64,000 nucleotides of DNA from positions 62,001-126,000 of the forward strand of contig JAJZWU010000001.1 in NCBI GenBank assembly GCA_021846515.1. Reading direction: 5' to 3'. The position numbers and the translations under genes are program-made. Position 1 is the stretch's first letter; each line of letters begins with the position of its first letter. Below are positions 16,378-24,768 of the stretch, one piece after another. The notes beneath the pieces were generated by a model. It had not been told where the DNA came from and made no database searches. It saw nothing but the letters and a program-made list of their open reading frames with translations. The stretch comes from Actinomycetes bacterium. Lineage in GTDB: Bacteria; Actinomycetota; Acidimicrobiia; Acidimicrobiales; JAMCPL01.

Positions 16378-17916
16378 TCATTTTCGCCCGATCCCCTGGT
16401 AGGTAAAGCCCATTCTCCTGACAGCAGAGACATCCAGTAGGTTCCTGGCATCCAGTATCTTTGGAGAAGCCATTACTTCCATGACCTTTCCAAACTCTGC
16501 CCAACGAAACTCTTCCCACTCTGTCATGATACAAAGCAACGATGCCCCTTCACATGCAGAATAAAGGTCGGCACAGACTACAGTGCCAGCGGGCAACACA
16601 TCCGTCTCGCTGCGAAGAGTAGGATCGTAGACCCTAATGGATGTCCCGCGTGATACCAATTCTGAAATCAACACAAGTGCAGGAGACTCTCTCATGTCAT
16701 CAGTACCGGCCTTGAAAGCAACCCCCCATACGGCAACTACTGGACCGTTTGGTGGTACCTGCGATCCTGACCCTCTCTCCTGCACGCCGTATAGCGGCGC
16801 TTCATCGTCCTGAAGCAGCGATAGAGCCTTTCGCACAACCCACTGCTCATGGCTGTCATTGGTCTTTATGATTGCCTCGAGTAAAGATACATCGTAATAT
16901 GATAGTTCTTTATCTGGAGTGGTAGATATCTGGCCTGGTAGGCTGGAGGGTAAACGCAGCGCCACGGTAGCACCATAAGTCGAGCTGCCAGACGCTGCAG
17001 CCGCCGCGCTTAAAAGTGCAGCCATGTCCTTTGGAAGGCACGAGCCTCCCCATCCAGGTCCCGGTTTCAAGTACTCAAATCCAATACGATGGTCATAAGC
17101 CACACCAAGGAGAACGTCTTTGATGTCAGCGCCAAATATCTCGCACAACTCAGCAATAGAGTTGGCGAAACTGATCTTCATAGCCAAATATGCATTTGCA
17201 GCATATTTAACCGTTTCGGCGGTAGTGGCATCTGTAATCAGCATGGAAGCTCCCAGTGTTCTGAACAGCGAGCTTACCCTTACTGCCGCCTGCTCATCGT
17301 CAGCGCCGATAACTATACGATCGGGGTGAAAAAAATCATTCACAGCAGTACCTTCTCGCAAAAACTCCGGATTGGACACCACTGATATATCACTACGCCC
17401 TATCATGCGTTCTATCGCGACAGCAGAGCCTACCGGAACAGTCGATTTATTTACCACGACAGAACCATGATTGATAAGCGGTCCTATTTCGGCAGCAACC
17501 GTAGATATGAACGACATATCAGGTGTCCCGTCATCCTGCCTGGGAGTAGGCAGGCAAAGAAAGATAAACTCCGCATCCTTGACTGCATTGGAAGCTCCTG
17601 CTACAAAACGCAATCTTCCTGAGGAAAGCCCATCTCTGACAATCTCATCCAAACCTTCTTCATAAATTGGAATATTGCCTTCATTGAGGCTATTCACTCT
17701 CGACTCATTTATATCGCCACAAGTTACATTATGACCAACATACGATAGGCAGGCTGCGGTAGTGAGACCGACATATCCTGCCCCGATTACAGCAATAGTA
17801 GCCCCCTCTTCTGGGGGCAGCGTTCTGACGGCAACAGATGTAGTCGTAGCAGGATTATCCCCACTACTGTAGCTGCGATGATTTTTCCTGCGAGGATAAT
17901 TGTCCCGGCCAGCCAC
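16378..17916 (-). CDS. UDP-glucose/GDP-mannose dehydrogenase family protein
   Basis: NAD-dependent two-fold oxidation of a nucleotide sugar to its uronate. The 512-residue protein has the NAD-binding TIAVIGAGYVGLTTAACL from about residue 40, NEGNIPIYEEGLDE, NKSTVPVGS, SNPEFLREG and the catalytic Cys293 in GWGGSCLPKD. It is longer than usual: about 38 extra polar N-terminal residues and an insertion around residues 360-385 before the C-terminal domain. UDP-glucose is the likeliest substrate because of the decarboxylase-like gene that follows. Confidence 0.9.
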   Translation of the reverse strand: MAGRDNYPRRKNHRSYSSGDNPATTTSVAVRTLPPEEGATIAVIGAGYVGLTTAACLSYVGHNVTCGDINESRVNSLNEGNIPIYEEGLDEIVRDGLSSGRLRFVAGASNAVKDAEFIFLCLPTPRQDDGTPDMSFISTVAAEIGPLINHGSVVVNKSTVPVGSAVAIERMIGRSDISVVSNPEFLREGTAVNDFFHPDRIVIGADDEQAAVRVSSLFRTLGASMLITDATTAETVKYAANAYLAMKISFANSIAELCEIFGADIKDVLLGVAYDHRIGFEYLKPGPGWGGSCLPKDMAALLSAAAAASGSSTYGATVALRLPSSLPGQISTTPDKELSYYDVSLLEAIIKTNDSHEQWVVRKALSLLQDDEAPLYGVQERGSGSQVPPNGPVVAVWGVAFKAGTDDMRESPALVLISELVSRGTSIRVYDPTLRSETDVLPAGTVVCADLYSACEGASLLCIMTEWEEFRWAEFGKVMEVMASPKILDARNLLDVSAVRRMGFTYQGIGRK

Positions 17917-17943
17917 CTTATCTACATCTCCATTATCTTCATC

Positions 17944-18849
17944 TCAGTCTTGCAGTGCCCTGACCAATCTCGCAATACCATCCTGCCAGTCAGGCATGCC
18001 ATCCATCCCAGCGATCCTGAGCGCCATGTTGTCAAGCACGGAGTTTGCCGGCCTCGGTGCAGCCCTGGGCGGATCGAGATCAGCAGTAGTAATGGGCCGT
18101 ACGGTTCCAGGATCCCCTCCCAACTCCTTAACGACAAATTCAGCAACATCCCACCAGCTTGCAGCACCACGATTTGTAACATGAAATATACCAGGAAGCT
18201 TCTCTGTGGTGATCCATCCAAGCATAGCCGCTAAGTCGCTTGTTACGGTAGGGCATCCTCTCTGGTCGTTTACCACCCTGAGCGGCTTTCCGTCTCTGTA
18301 TGCCCCCATAATAGCCTTTACAAAATTGCCACCCCTTACCCCACAGAGCCATGATGTTCTGACCACTGACCATTCTCTATCGAGTTCCATCTCTCCTCCC
18401 AGTTTTGAGCGTCCATATACTGAAACCGGGCATGGAGTATCCCATTCCACATAAGGACGGTCAGCACTACCATCAAATACATAATCCGTCGACACATAGG
18501 TTACATAAGCACCATAGAGTCTTGCTGCCTCAGCGATGTTCCTGGTTCCTATGGAGTTTATAGCGAATGCCGCATCATGGTTATGCTCACAATCGTCCAC
18601 CTTTGTATATGCAGCCGCATGAACTATGACCTCGGGACGTATAGCAGAAACCGCCTCCATCACCACGGATCGATTGGTAATATCCAGCAGATCGTGTGTA
18701 GCTCGTACTACCTCGTATCCGCTTACCCTGCCTACCTTTGCTGCAGGCAACCCGCCTTTGGCAGAACCGGGGGGCAGGTCTCCAGAAAATATATCGCCTG
18801 CATCAGATCCCAACTGTCCACCTGCTCCGGTAATCAGAACTTTTTTCAT
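17944..18849 (-). CDS. rfbD: dTDP-4-dehydrorhamnose reductase
   Basis: Reduces dTDP-4-keto-L-rhamnose to dTDP-L-rhamnose with NAD(P)H. 301 residues with VLITGAGGQLGSD, VIVHAAAYTKVDDCE, VYGRSKLGGE (YxxxK) and VVRTSWLCG. There is an unusual Gly/Pro-rich insertion at about residues 22-42 between the first strand-helix and the DLLDITN segment. rfbB lies immediately upstream. No rfbC (3,5-epimerase) gene is in the window. Confidence 0.92.
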   Translation of the reverse strand: MKKVLITGAGGQLGSDAGDIFSGDLPPGSAKGGLPAAKVGRVSGYEVVRATHDLLDITNRSVVMEAVSAIRPEVIVHAAAYTKVDDCEHNHDAAFAINSIGTRNIAEAARLYGAYVTYVSTDYVFDGSADRPYVEWDTPCPVSVYGRSKLGGEMELDREWSVVRTSWLCGVRGGNFVKAIMGAYRDGKPLRVVNDQRGCPTVTSDLAAMLGWITTEKLPGIFHVTNRGAASWWDVAEFVVKELGGDPGTVRPITTADLDPPRAAPRPANSVLDNMALRIAGMDGMPDWQDGIARLVRALQD

Positions 18850-18954
18850 CTTAGCTGCTCATCTCGCAAATATAATCGGCTAAACGGTGTATCTAGACGC
18901 CCGTAATAGACAACCTATCCGAATCGGCACCTCAAGCCATCCTCTCCCCTCCAA

Positions 18955-19959
18955 TTAAGAGATCTTCCACGATTCTTCAACTACGGGCGCCCTCTTCTTG
19001 AGCGGCTCCCACCATTCACGATTATCCTTATACCAGCGCACGGTTTCAGCCATACCCTCTTCAAAAGATATGGTAGGCTCCCATCCAAGTTGCTCATGTA
19101 TTTTGGTATAGTCGAGCCTGTAGCGGCGATCGTGACCGGGACGATCGGGAACTATGGTCTTCAGCGATAATGGCTTACCCAACTCCTTCAGCACTAGATC
19201 TGCTATCTGCTCTATATCGGCCTCTACTCCACTCCCCACGTGATAGGTCTCACCGGCGTTTCCCTTCTTCATAACCAATTCTATCGCCCTACAATGATCT
19301 ATGACATGTAGCCACTCACGCCTATTGCGGGTAGATGCATACAATGGTAGTGACTTGTCATCTATCGCGTTTGTAGCAAATAGAGGTACTACCTTCTCGG
19401 GGAATTGGTATGGACCATAATTGTTGGCACAATTGGTGATAGTTACATTAAGCCCGAAAGTCAGCCCATATGCCCTTACTGCATGGTCGGTACCGGCTTT
19501 TGACGCGTTGTAGGGGGTACGCGGCCTGTAGGGGCTATCCTCGGTAAATTGCTCATCCGAATCGAGGTCCAGATCTCCGTATACTTCACATGTAGATACA
19601 TGGTGAAAACGCTCCACTCCCACCTGGCGCGCGGCCTCCAGCAGAGTCTGAGTGCCCAGAACGTTGGTGCGGAAAAACCTACCAGGATCAAGTATCGCCA
19701 AGCTGTTGTGCGACTCAGCGGCAAAATTGACCACCATATCTACATGGTATTGACTTAGCACGTGCTTTGCTAGCTCAAAATTGCCTATGTCGCCCTGCAC
19801 AAAGGTGATACGATCACGCACATCATCCAAACTCTCCAGGCAGCCTGCATAGGTCAATAGATCATAGACAATGACCTGGTCATCTGGGTATTTGTCTATC
19901 CAATAGTGCACAAAATTGGAGCCGATAAAACCTGCTCCTCCAGTAACAAGTATACGCAT
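18955..19959 (-). CDS. rfbB: dTDP-glucose 4,6-dehydratase
   Basis: Converts dTDP-glucose to dTDP-4-keto-6-deoxyglucose. 334 residues with LVTGGAGFIGSNFVHY, NFAAESHNSLAI, STCEVYGDL (where many members have STDEVYG), the YxxxK in TPYNASKAG, NNYGPYQFPEK and NRREWLHV. The Asp of the usual STDEVYG motif is replaced by Cys; that Asp acts as general acid in characterised enzymes, so the substitution deserves attention. Likely first gene of the 10-kb polysaccharide run; TAACAT lies 6 nt before the ATG. Confidence 0.9.
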   Translation of the reverse strand: MRILVTGGAGFIGSNFVHYWIDKYPDDQVIVYDLLTYAGCLESLDDVRDRITFVQGDIGNFELAKHVLSQYHVDMVVNFAAESHNSLAILDPGRFFRTNVLGTQTLLEAARQVGVERFHHVSTCEVYGDLDLDSDEQFTEDSPYRPRTPYNASKAGTDHAVRAYGLTFGLNVTITNCANNYGPYQFPEKVVPLFATNAIDDKSLPLYASTRNRREWLHVIDHCRAIELVMKKGNAGETYHVGSGVEADIEQIADLVLKELGKPLSLKTIVPDRPGHDRRYRLDYTKIHEQLGWEPTISFEEGMAETVRWYKDNREWWEPLKKRAPVVEESWKIS

Positions 19960-19971
19960 AGCACAATGTTA
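19960..19971 (-). promoter_or_regulatory. -10-like hexamer of rfbB, leaderless type
   Basis: TAACAT (19966-19971, minus strand) lies six bases before the ATG at 19959. The upstream gene's stop is only 18 bp from this ATG. Confidence 0.4.
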
Positions 19972-19977
19972 CCCTAT

Positions 19978-20739
19978 CTAATTACTGGATTTGAAATTAG
20001 CACGATATCTACCAAGCGACCTGGTTAAAATCTCCTTTGGATCGACACCCACATACCATGTAATCAAAACCGCGCATATCGCAACTGAGTCGACTATCAC
20101 CACGACTTCAGGAGGTATGCCATTTCCATAAGGCTCTGAGAGAGCACGTATGCCATACGCCATGGCTTGTGCTCCGGAACCCAAATCCCACAAAAAAAGA
20201 CCCACCACCGATGAGAAAAAGTAGTTTCGGTCAGCTGCCCACAGATTTGCGCCTATCCAGGGAAGAGCAAACAACGACCAGAGAAGCCCCTGACGCGTAG
20301 GATGAGGAATGGTAAGAGCAAGTATAAAAAACACAGATAACCCTACTATAAGCAACGCTGGCCATAATTTAAAACCACTGTACTTAAATGGATAAACTGC
20401 AAGCCCAAGTGCAATAAGCCCTGGAACAAGCAGCCAAAGCGATGAGACACCATGAGTAGACGCGGGAAGAAGTAGCACCAGTAGGTGGATTGTTGCCCGG
20501 CGAGACACCTTGTTCAGCGTCGGACTGAAGGGGAGCACTTCTACGCAGGCAAAAAACAGGACCAGGCATATGCCGGCAATGATTTCACTCACTGGGTTAT
20601 GTGTGGTGGCCGAGCTGGGTGTTGCGGCCGGGTAGGGGGCGCCCTTTGAGACGGAGGTAGCAGCCGTGGTAAAAGTACTCGCCGAGTTGGGAGTGTCCTC
20701 TGGGGTAGGGTCAGTACCGGAATTTGTATAATCGTTCAC
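19978..20739 (-). CDS. Polytopic membrane protein of unknown function
   Basis: Not recognised. 253 residues from a GTG at 20739: a Thr/Pro/Ala-rich N-terminus of about 50 residues, then about seven hydrophobic segments and a short basic C-terminus. The GTG is preferred to an upstream in-frame ATG (20775) because TATAGT lies 7 nt before it. It diverges from the split cytochrome b genes and precedes rfbB on the same strand, so it could belong to either group. Conserved charged or metal-binding motifs are not evident. Confidence 0.65.
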   Translation of the reverse strand: MNDYTNSGTDPTPEDTPNSASTFTTAATSVSKGAPYPAATPSSATTHNPVSEIIAGICLVLFFACVEVLPFSPTLNKVSRRATIHLLVLLLPASTHGVSSLWLLVPGLIALGLAVYPFKYSGFKLWPALLIVGLSVFFILALTIPHPTRQGLLWSLFALPWIGANLWAADRNYFFSSVVGLFLWDLGSGAQAMAYGIRALSEPYGNGIPPEVVVIVDSVAICAVLITWYVGVDPKEILTRSLGRYRANFKSSN

Positions 20740-20752
20740 CAATCCAACTATA
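20740..20752 (-). promoter_or_regulatory. -10-like hexamer, leaderless type
   Basis: TATAGT (20747-20752, minus strand), 7 nt before the GTG of the membrane protein gene. Confidence 0.5.
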
Positions 20753-20854
20753 ATAGACCGAAAGGAGCAAAGCACGGACGGTGAAAAGACGTATTGTAAA
20801 AACGACAGAAGTTGCTACTGAGACATTGTTCGCTGAGAGGAACAGTGTTCATCA

Positions 20855-21928
20855 ATGACAGCGGCTATTATCAACTTAACACATCACGATACTTATATTC
20901 ACTGGGGATTCATACTAATTTCACTCTCCAACTTTCTAGTCGTAGTCGCTATGTTGGCGTTATTCGCCCTTGCCGTGTGCGTGCCATTCATACATTCCAG
21001 GAATAAGCGACAACGCGATGCTGCCGCCAAGGAAGTGCATCCCGGCGTGAATGTAGGTGGTGGCGCTGGGGACAGTACGGAGAGAGATGGGAACGGTACG
21101 AGTAAGACCGAAGGTGATACCGAGGGATCCGGTAGAGCGCAAACAGCCTCATCAAATACCCCAGAGGCTGCTCCAGTACATACCGATACTACAGCTGGCG
21201 ACACCTCCGACGATGGACTTTGGACCGCCGCAGCCAGGCGAATATGGCTTAAGTACCTCCCACCGAAGAAGATGCTGCCCGACAGCCAACCATCCTATGT
21301 GTCTTCATGGGTGTATGTGTTCGGTGTACTCACCTTATCTGCACTGGCGGTCGTAATACTCTCCGGCCTCGTTCTGGCTATAAAGGGACCCACTTGGTGG
21401 CATACATCGTCTATAGGTCATTTTGACAATTCCCTGCATCTGTGGAGCGTTGAGATGTTTATGGCATTTATGGCAATTCACCTGTGGGGCAAGTTCTGGA
21501 TGGCGGCGTGGAGGGGAGGCCGAGCGGCAACTTGGATCACCGGGGTACTCGCCTTTGTTGTTTCCATAGTGGAGGCATTCACAGGATATCTCTCCCAGAC
21601 CAACTTTGACTCTCAATGGATCGCATTCGAATCGAAGGATGCATTCAACGCATCGGGTGCGGGCTCTATCCTCAACCCTATGAACTTCGGACAGGCTCTT
21701 ATGTTACATATAGTATTGATCCCGGTGGTGCTGGTCGTACTGGTTGGTATACACATCCTCCTGGTGAGGGTACGTGGTGTAGTACACCCGATAGACGCAC
21801 TCGATGAAGACAGGAATCCCCAAGGAGATAATAGCTCGTTACGCGATGCTATTTCTGGAGGAGATGCCCCTCAGGATGGCAGCCCAGAGGGTACCGGGAA
21901 GGAGGGAGTTAAGGAAAATGTCCACTGA
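20855..21928 (+). CDS. Cytochrome b, N-terminal (b6-like) half with extra N-terminal helix
   Basis: Di-haem quinol-oxidising membrane subunit. Core helices A-D lie at about residues 150-320. Four histidine ligands are visible: first pair in SLHLWSVEMFMAFMAIHLWG (13 residues between) and second in MLHIVLIPVVLVVLVGIH (14 between). The 13/14 spacing is that of b6-type rather than mitochondrial cytochrome b. The core is preceded by an additional membrane helix (about 22-46) and a roughly 90-residue hydrophilic linker, and followed by a 55-residue polar tail. The next gene supplies the C-terminal half. No Rieske or cytochrome c gene is adjacent. 357 residues. Confidence 0.85.
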   Translation: MTAAIINLTHHDTYIHWGFILISLSNFLVVVAMLALFALAVCVPFIHSRNKRQRDAAAKEVHPGVNVGGGAGDSTERDGNGTSKTEGDTEGSGRAQTASSNTPEAAPVHTDTTAGDTSDDGLWTAAARRIWLKYLPPKKMLPDSQPSYVSSWVYVFGVLTLSALAVVILSGLVLAIKGPTWWHTSSIGHFDNSLHLWSVEMFMAFMAIHLWGKFWMAAWRGGRAATWITGVLAFVVSIVEAFTGYLSQTNFDSQWIAFESKDAFNASGAGSILNPMNFGQALMLHIVLIPVVLVVLVGIHILLVRVRGVVHPIDALDEDRNPQGDNSSLRDAISGGDAPQDGSPEGTGKEGVKENVH

Positions 21929-21943
21929 GAAGGAAGAGCGTCC

Positions 21944-23080
21944 ATGAACACACCCGCAGAAAATAGCACTGGCGAGGAAGTCAGCGAGCAGAGGGATGTC
22001 AGCGGAAGCACTGGCGCCGATTCAGGAGAGGGAGTCGGCCACCACCTGGATGCCAACAATCTAGATCCCAGGCAATTACAAAGATATCGACGAAAGCTTG
22101 ATGCACTGCCATGGCGAGGCCCAGAGCGGCGCTACGATATATTAAAGGAAGCTACCATTGCTTTTGCGGTCGTACTGATACTCACGTTTGTGTTGGCGAT
22201 TCTCTTCTCATCTCCAGATGTACCACCAGTCACTATAAAGGCGTGGGCAGATGCCCAACCAAAAGGCTTCACGGAGATAGCCCTCACCGAACTGGAGGGA
22301 ACAAGCAATTCTGCCACATACGGCCCTCCGTACAATCACGGCAACGGCTCAGTACAATATCTGGGACCAGTCTCAATCCAGAAGTTACTGGGTGTACATT
22401 ACCCGATCAACACTGCACAAGATTTTGTGCTGGATCCCCTGGAAACGCTTCCAGGCGAAAGACCGCTCAAAGCAGCCATACTGACCTACGAAAAAGCAAA
22501 CATAGCCCAGCGACATGCCTGGGAAGCTACATACGGTACCGCATTGGCGAATGCAACCGTACATCGAGGAGCCTTGCTGGTACCCCCCGGAAACTACGGC
22601 CCATTGGGCAAGATGTTTACAAACCTACTTACTATGGCTCAATCGGGTGCACTCGACTCTCAGCTTATATCACATAGTAGTTTTTATACGACCGACTACA
22701 CCAAACCAATTCTCTTCATCGGTGACTCATGGAAAGCCCAGCACACGGCCAGTTACTGGGGCCAGCAGGTAGTTGCTCAGCATCTCCGTTCCAGCCAATG
22801 GGGAGTAATGAACGAGACTGGCAGCTGGCCTGGTCAACCATGGCTCTGGTTCTATACGATGTGGTATCAGATACCTCCCATGTCTACTACCCAGGCCGCA
22901 AACGGCGACATACTGGTGGTCGCCATTGTAAGTGTCTTTACACTTGCATTGCTGCTGCTCCCCTTCATCCCATGGCTACGAGACATACCAAGGAAAATAC
23001 CAATACACAAACTTATCTGGAGGGACTATTATCGCGACATAAAAAACCGAACGAGTAAGGCCACCGGCAGGGATCCATGA
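21944..23080 (+). CDS. Cytochrome b C-terminal half-like membrane protein with large extracytoplasmic domain
   Basis: 378 residues: a charged cytosolic N-terminus, a membrane helix at about 69-90, some 210 residues outside, and a second helix at about 326-345. The segment after the last helix, IPWLRDIPRKIPIHKLIW, closely resembles the C-terminal end of actinobacterial-type cytochrome b, and PWLWFYTMWYQIPP just before it may stand for the PEWY region, without the Glu. No CxxCH is present, so no haem c. It follows the b6-like gene by 15 nt with AGAAGGAAG as ribosome-binding site. Subunit-IV assignment is inferred from the tail and gene order. Confidence 0.65.
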   Translation: MNTPAENSTGEEVSEQRDVSGSTGADSGEGVGHHLDANNLDPRQLQRYRRKLDALPWRGPERRYDILKEATIAFAVVLILTFVLAILFSSPDVPPVTIKAWADAQPKGFTEIALTELEGTSNSATYGPPYNHGNGSVQYLGPVSIQKLLGVHYPINTAQDFVLDPLETLPGERPLKAAILTYEKANIAQRHAWEATYGTALANATVHRGALLVPPGNYGPLGKMFTNLLTMAQSGALDSQLISHSSFYTTDYTKPILFIGDSWKAQHTASYWGQQVVAQHLRSSQWGVMNETGSWPGQPWLWFYTMWYQIPPMSTTQAANGDILVVAIVSVFTLALLLLPFIPWLRDIPRKIPIHKLIWRDYYRDIKNRTSKATGRDP

Positions 23081-23166
23081 CCAAGAGAGTTATACCCATC
23101 GAGCTTGCAGCAAAGTCGCACTGGCCCATGAGCTTGATAGCCACACAACCAGTGGCGGCGAATTGA
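23077..23166 (+). CDS. Possible small ORF coupled to cytochrome b gene
   Basis: An ATG overlapping the preceding stop as ATGA opens a 29-codon frame ending just before the MFS coding frame. It has no recognisable family and no membrane segment. The ATGA overlap is its only support, and it may be chance. Confidence 0.2.
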   Translation: MTKRVIPIELAAKSHWPMSLIATQPVAAN

Positions 23167-23236
23167 GTTCAAACTGAAAAAAGTAGTCCTGTCTGCTACA
23201 GGTATACTGGGCGTTGCGGTCCTCGCAACGGCATTT

Positions 23237-24562
23237 ATGGCAAGATCGAGCCAGAACATCTTTCAGGTAACCTACCCTCTACTGGGGAAAGACAGTATTC
23301 ACCTTGGAACCACCACAATTGGTCTGGTTGCAGCTTCAGCAATGCTAACTGCAGCTATCTCTTCACTGTGGCTTTCCCGGCATCACAGTAACAGCCTGCG
23401 TAAGACAAGTAACATAGCGTTGGCCGGTCTTGCTACTATGTCGATAGGGTTCATCGCTATGTCCGGTGCGAAAGATTTACCCGAGTATGTTATTGCAGCT
23501 ATGTTTGCTGGGGCCGGGGGCGGGCTGACCCTGCCCAGCCTTACTTCGCTGGCCGCTCATTCCAATCCTGGTAATCCAGGAAAGGGTATCGCACAATACA
23601 CGGCAGCACTGAGTATGTCTCTCCTTGTAGGTCCTGTGGTAGAAAGTGGTGTACTTGCACTATCTGGCGAATCGCTTAGAACAGCAATGGTCGTGTTTGC
23701 CCCTTGGCCGTTGGTTGGTATGGTAATTATTGTATATGCAAGAAGCCGGAATGGACTCATCCGCCATCCGTTCAATCCCCTCTCTCAGGCTCAGGCTCAG
23801 CTACATCCACAGCCTGGCCGGTCAGGCGAATGCAGCTTTCCTCATGACTTAGGAGATGCGTCCAATAACAACATACCAGAAGGGTCTGACGGAGAGGTAA
23901 CCGAGTTGCCCAATAGAGGCATAATGCCAGAACTGTCTAATGAAGGTATGCCAGAAGACAGTTTACCTGTAAAGAATAATCCTATCATGCGAGATGACAC
24001 CGATCCATCACAAGGCAATCCGCATAAGAGACCATTCAGATTACCCCTCCTCATCCAACTTGCATATCAGGTACCTTTTGTGGCCATAGTATCCTTTGGC
24101 GGCCTCCTTGCTATCCACGTAGACCACACAAGTGCAGGAGAGGTGACACTTCTTTTTGCTGTATTTTATGCCGTATCACTGATTATGCGCCTGAGTCTGG
24201 CATGGAGACCTCCCGGCAAAAGAAGTATGAAAATCGTAAGGATATCTCTGTTGCTGACTGTAGCAGGAATTACCATGCTCACCACCCACAGCCTACCGGT
24301 TTTAGTCGGAGGCTTTATATTGCTCGGATTTGCTCACGGCACTACCTATCCAATTTCGCTCACTCTGCTGGCGGAGGGATCATCGCCGGGGAACCTGATG
24401 AGGAACAACGCTCGCCTGGCGTCTATACAGAGTTTTGTGGGGGTAGTGCTTCCGGCCATTCTGGGTGCAAGTATAGATTTGCTTGGGTTTACTTCAACAT
24501 TCGCTCTCATCCTGATACCGGTAATCGGTTTCGGTATACCCGCTTGGCGCTGGAAACACTAG
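23237..24562 (+). CDS. MFS transporter
   Basis: A major facilitator superfamily protein of 441 residues from ATG 23237. Two bundles of hydrophobic helices are separated by an unusually long (about 85 residues), acidic and Pro/Asn-rich cytosolic loop around 175-265. Codons upstream of the ATG are open back to a CTG at 23174 and encode a hydrophobic stretch that would make a proper first helix (VVLSATGILGVAVLATAF), so the true start may be upstream at a non-ATG codon. Substrate unknown. The stop TAG abuts repeat family A. Confidence 0.8.
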   Translation: MARSSQNIFQVTYPLLGKDSIHLGTTTIGLVAASAMLTAAISSLWLSRHHSNSLRKTSNIALAGLATMSIGFIAMSGAKDLPEYVIAAMFAGAGGGLTLPSLTSLAAHSNPGNPGKGIAQYTAALSMSLLVGPVVESGVLALSGESLRTAMVVFAPWPLVGMVIIVYARSRNGLIRHPFNPLSQAQAQLHPQPGRSGECSFPHDLGDASNNNIPEGSDGEVTELPNRGIMPELSNEGMPEDSLPVKNNPIMRDDTDPSQGNPHKRPFRLPLLIQLAYQVPFVAIVSFGGLLAIHVDHTSAGEVTLLFAVFYAVSLIMRLSLAWRPPGKRSMKIVRISLLLTVAGITMLTTHSLPVLVGGFILLGFAHGTTYPISLTLLAEGSSPGNLMRNNARLASIQSFVGVVLPAILGASIDLLGFTSTFALILIPVIGFGIPAWRWKH

Positions 24563-24683
24563 GAGCGTGTCCAATAACAATATTACGATATAATCTTACT
24601 ACAATATATTGTCAGTGATTGGAGTCGTGACCGCAACACGTGGGATGTGGGATGGCATTTTTGGAGTCCTGAGACACGCTTCC
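24562..24683 (+). repeat. Repeat family A, short copy (MITE-like)
   Basis: About 122 bp bounded by inverted ends GGAGCGTGTCC and GACACGCTTCC, starting inside the TAG stop of the MFS gene. The interior (ATTACGATATAATC, CTACAATATATTGT, GTGATTG, CGTGACC) matches the complete copy at 27233-27394 in opposite orientation, but the hairpin cassette of that copy is missing. No transposase gene inside. Confidence 0.75.
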
Positions 24684-24768
24684 AGCTGTATCCATCCTGG
24701 AATAGTTGTCCGTAGTCGGCCGATAGTAATCGCTCCAATCTTGATCCTTATTGTGGAAGAAAGGCTAT

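Noticed and set aside
16338-16451. N-terminal extension of the UDP-glucuronate decarboxylase-like protein
   Set aside because: Antecedes the Rossmann motif, overlaps the end of the upstream dehydrogenase gene and lacks similarity.
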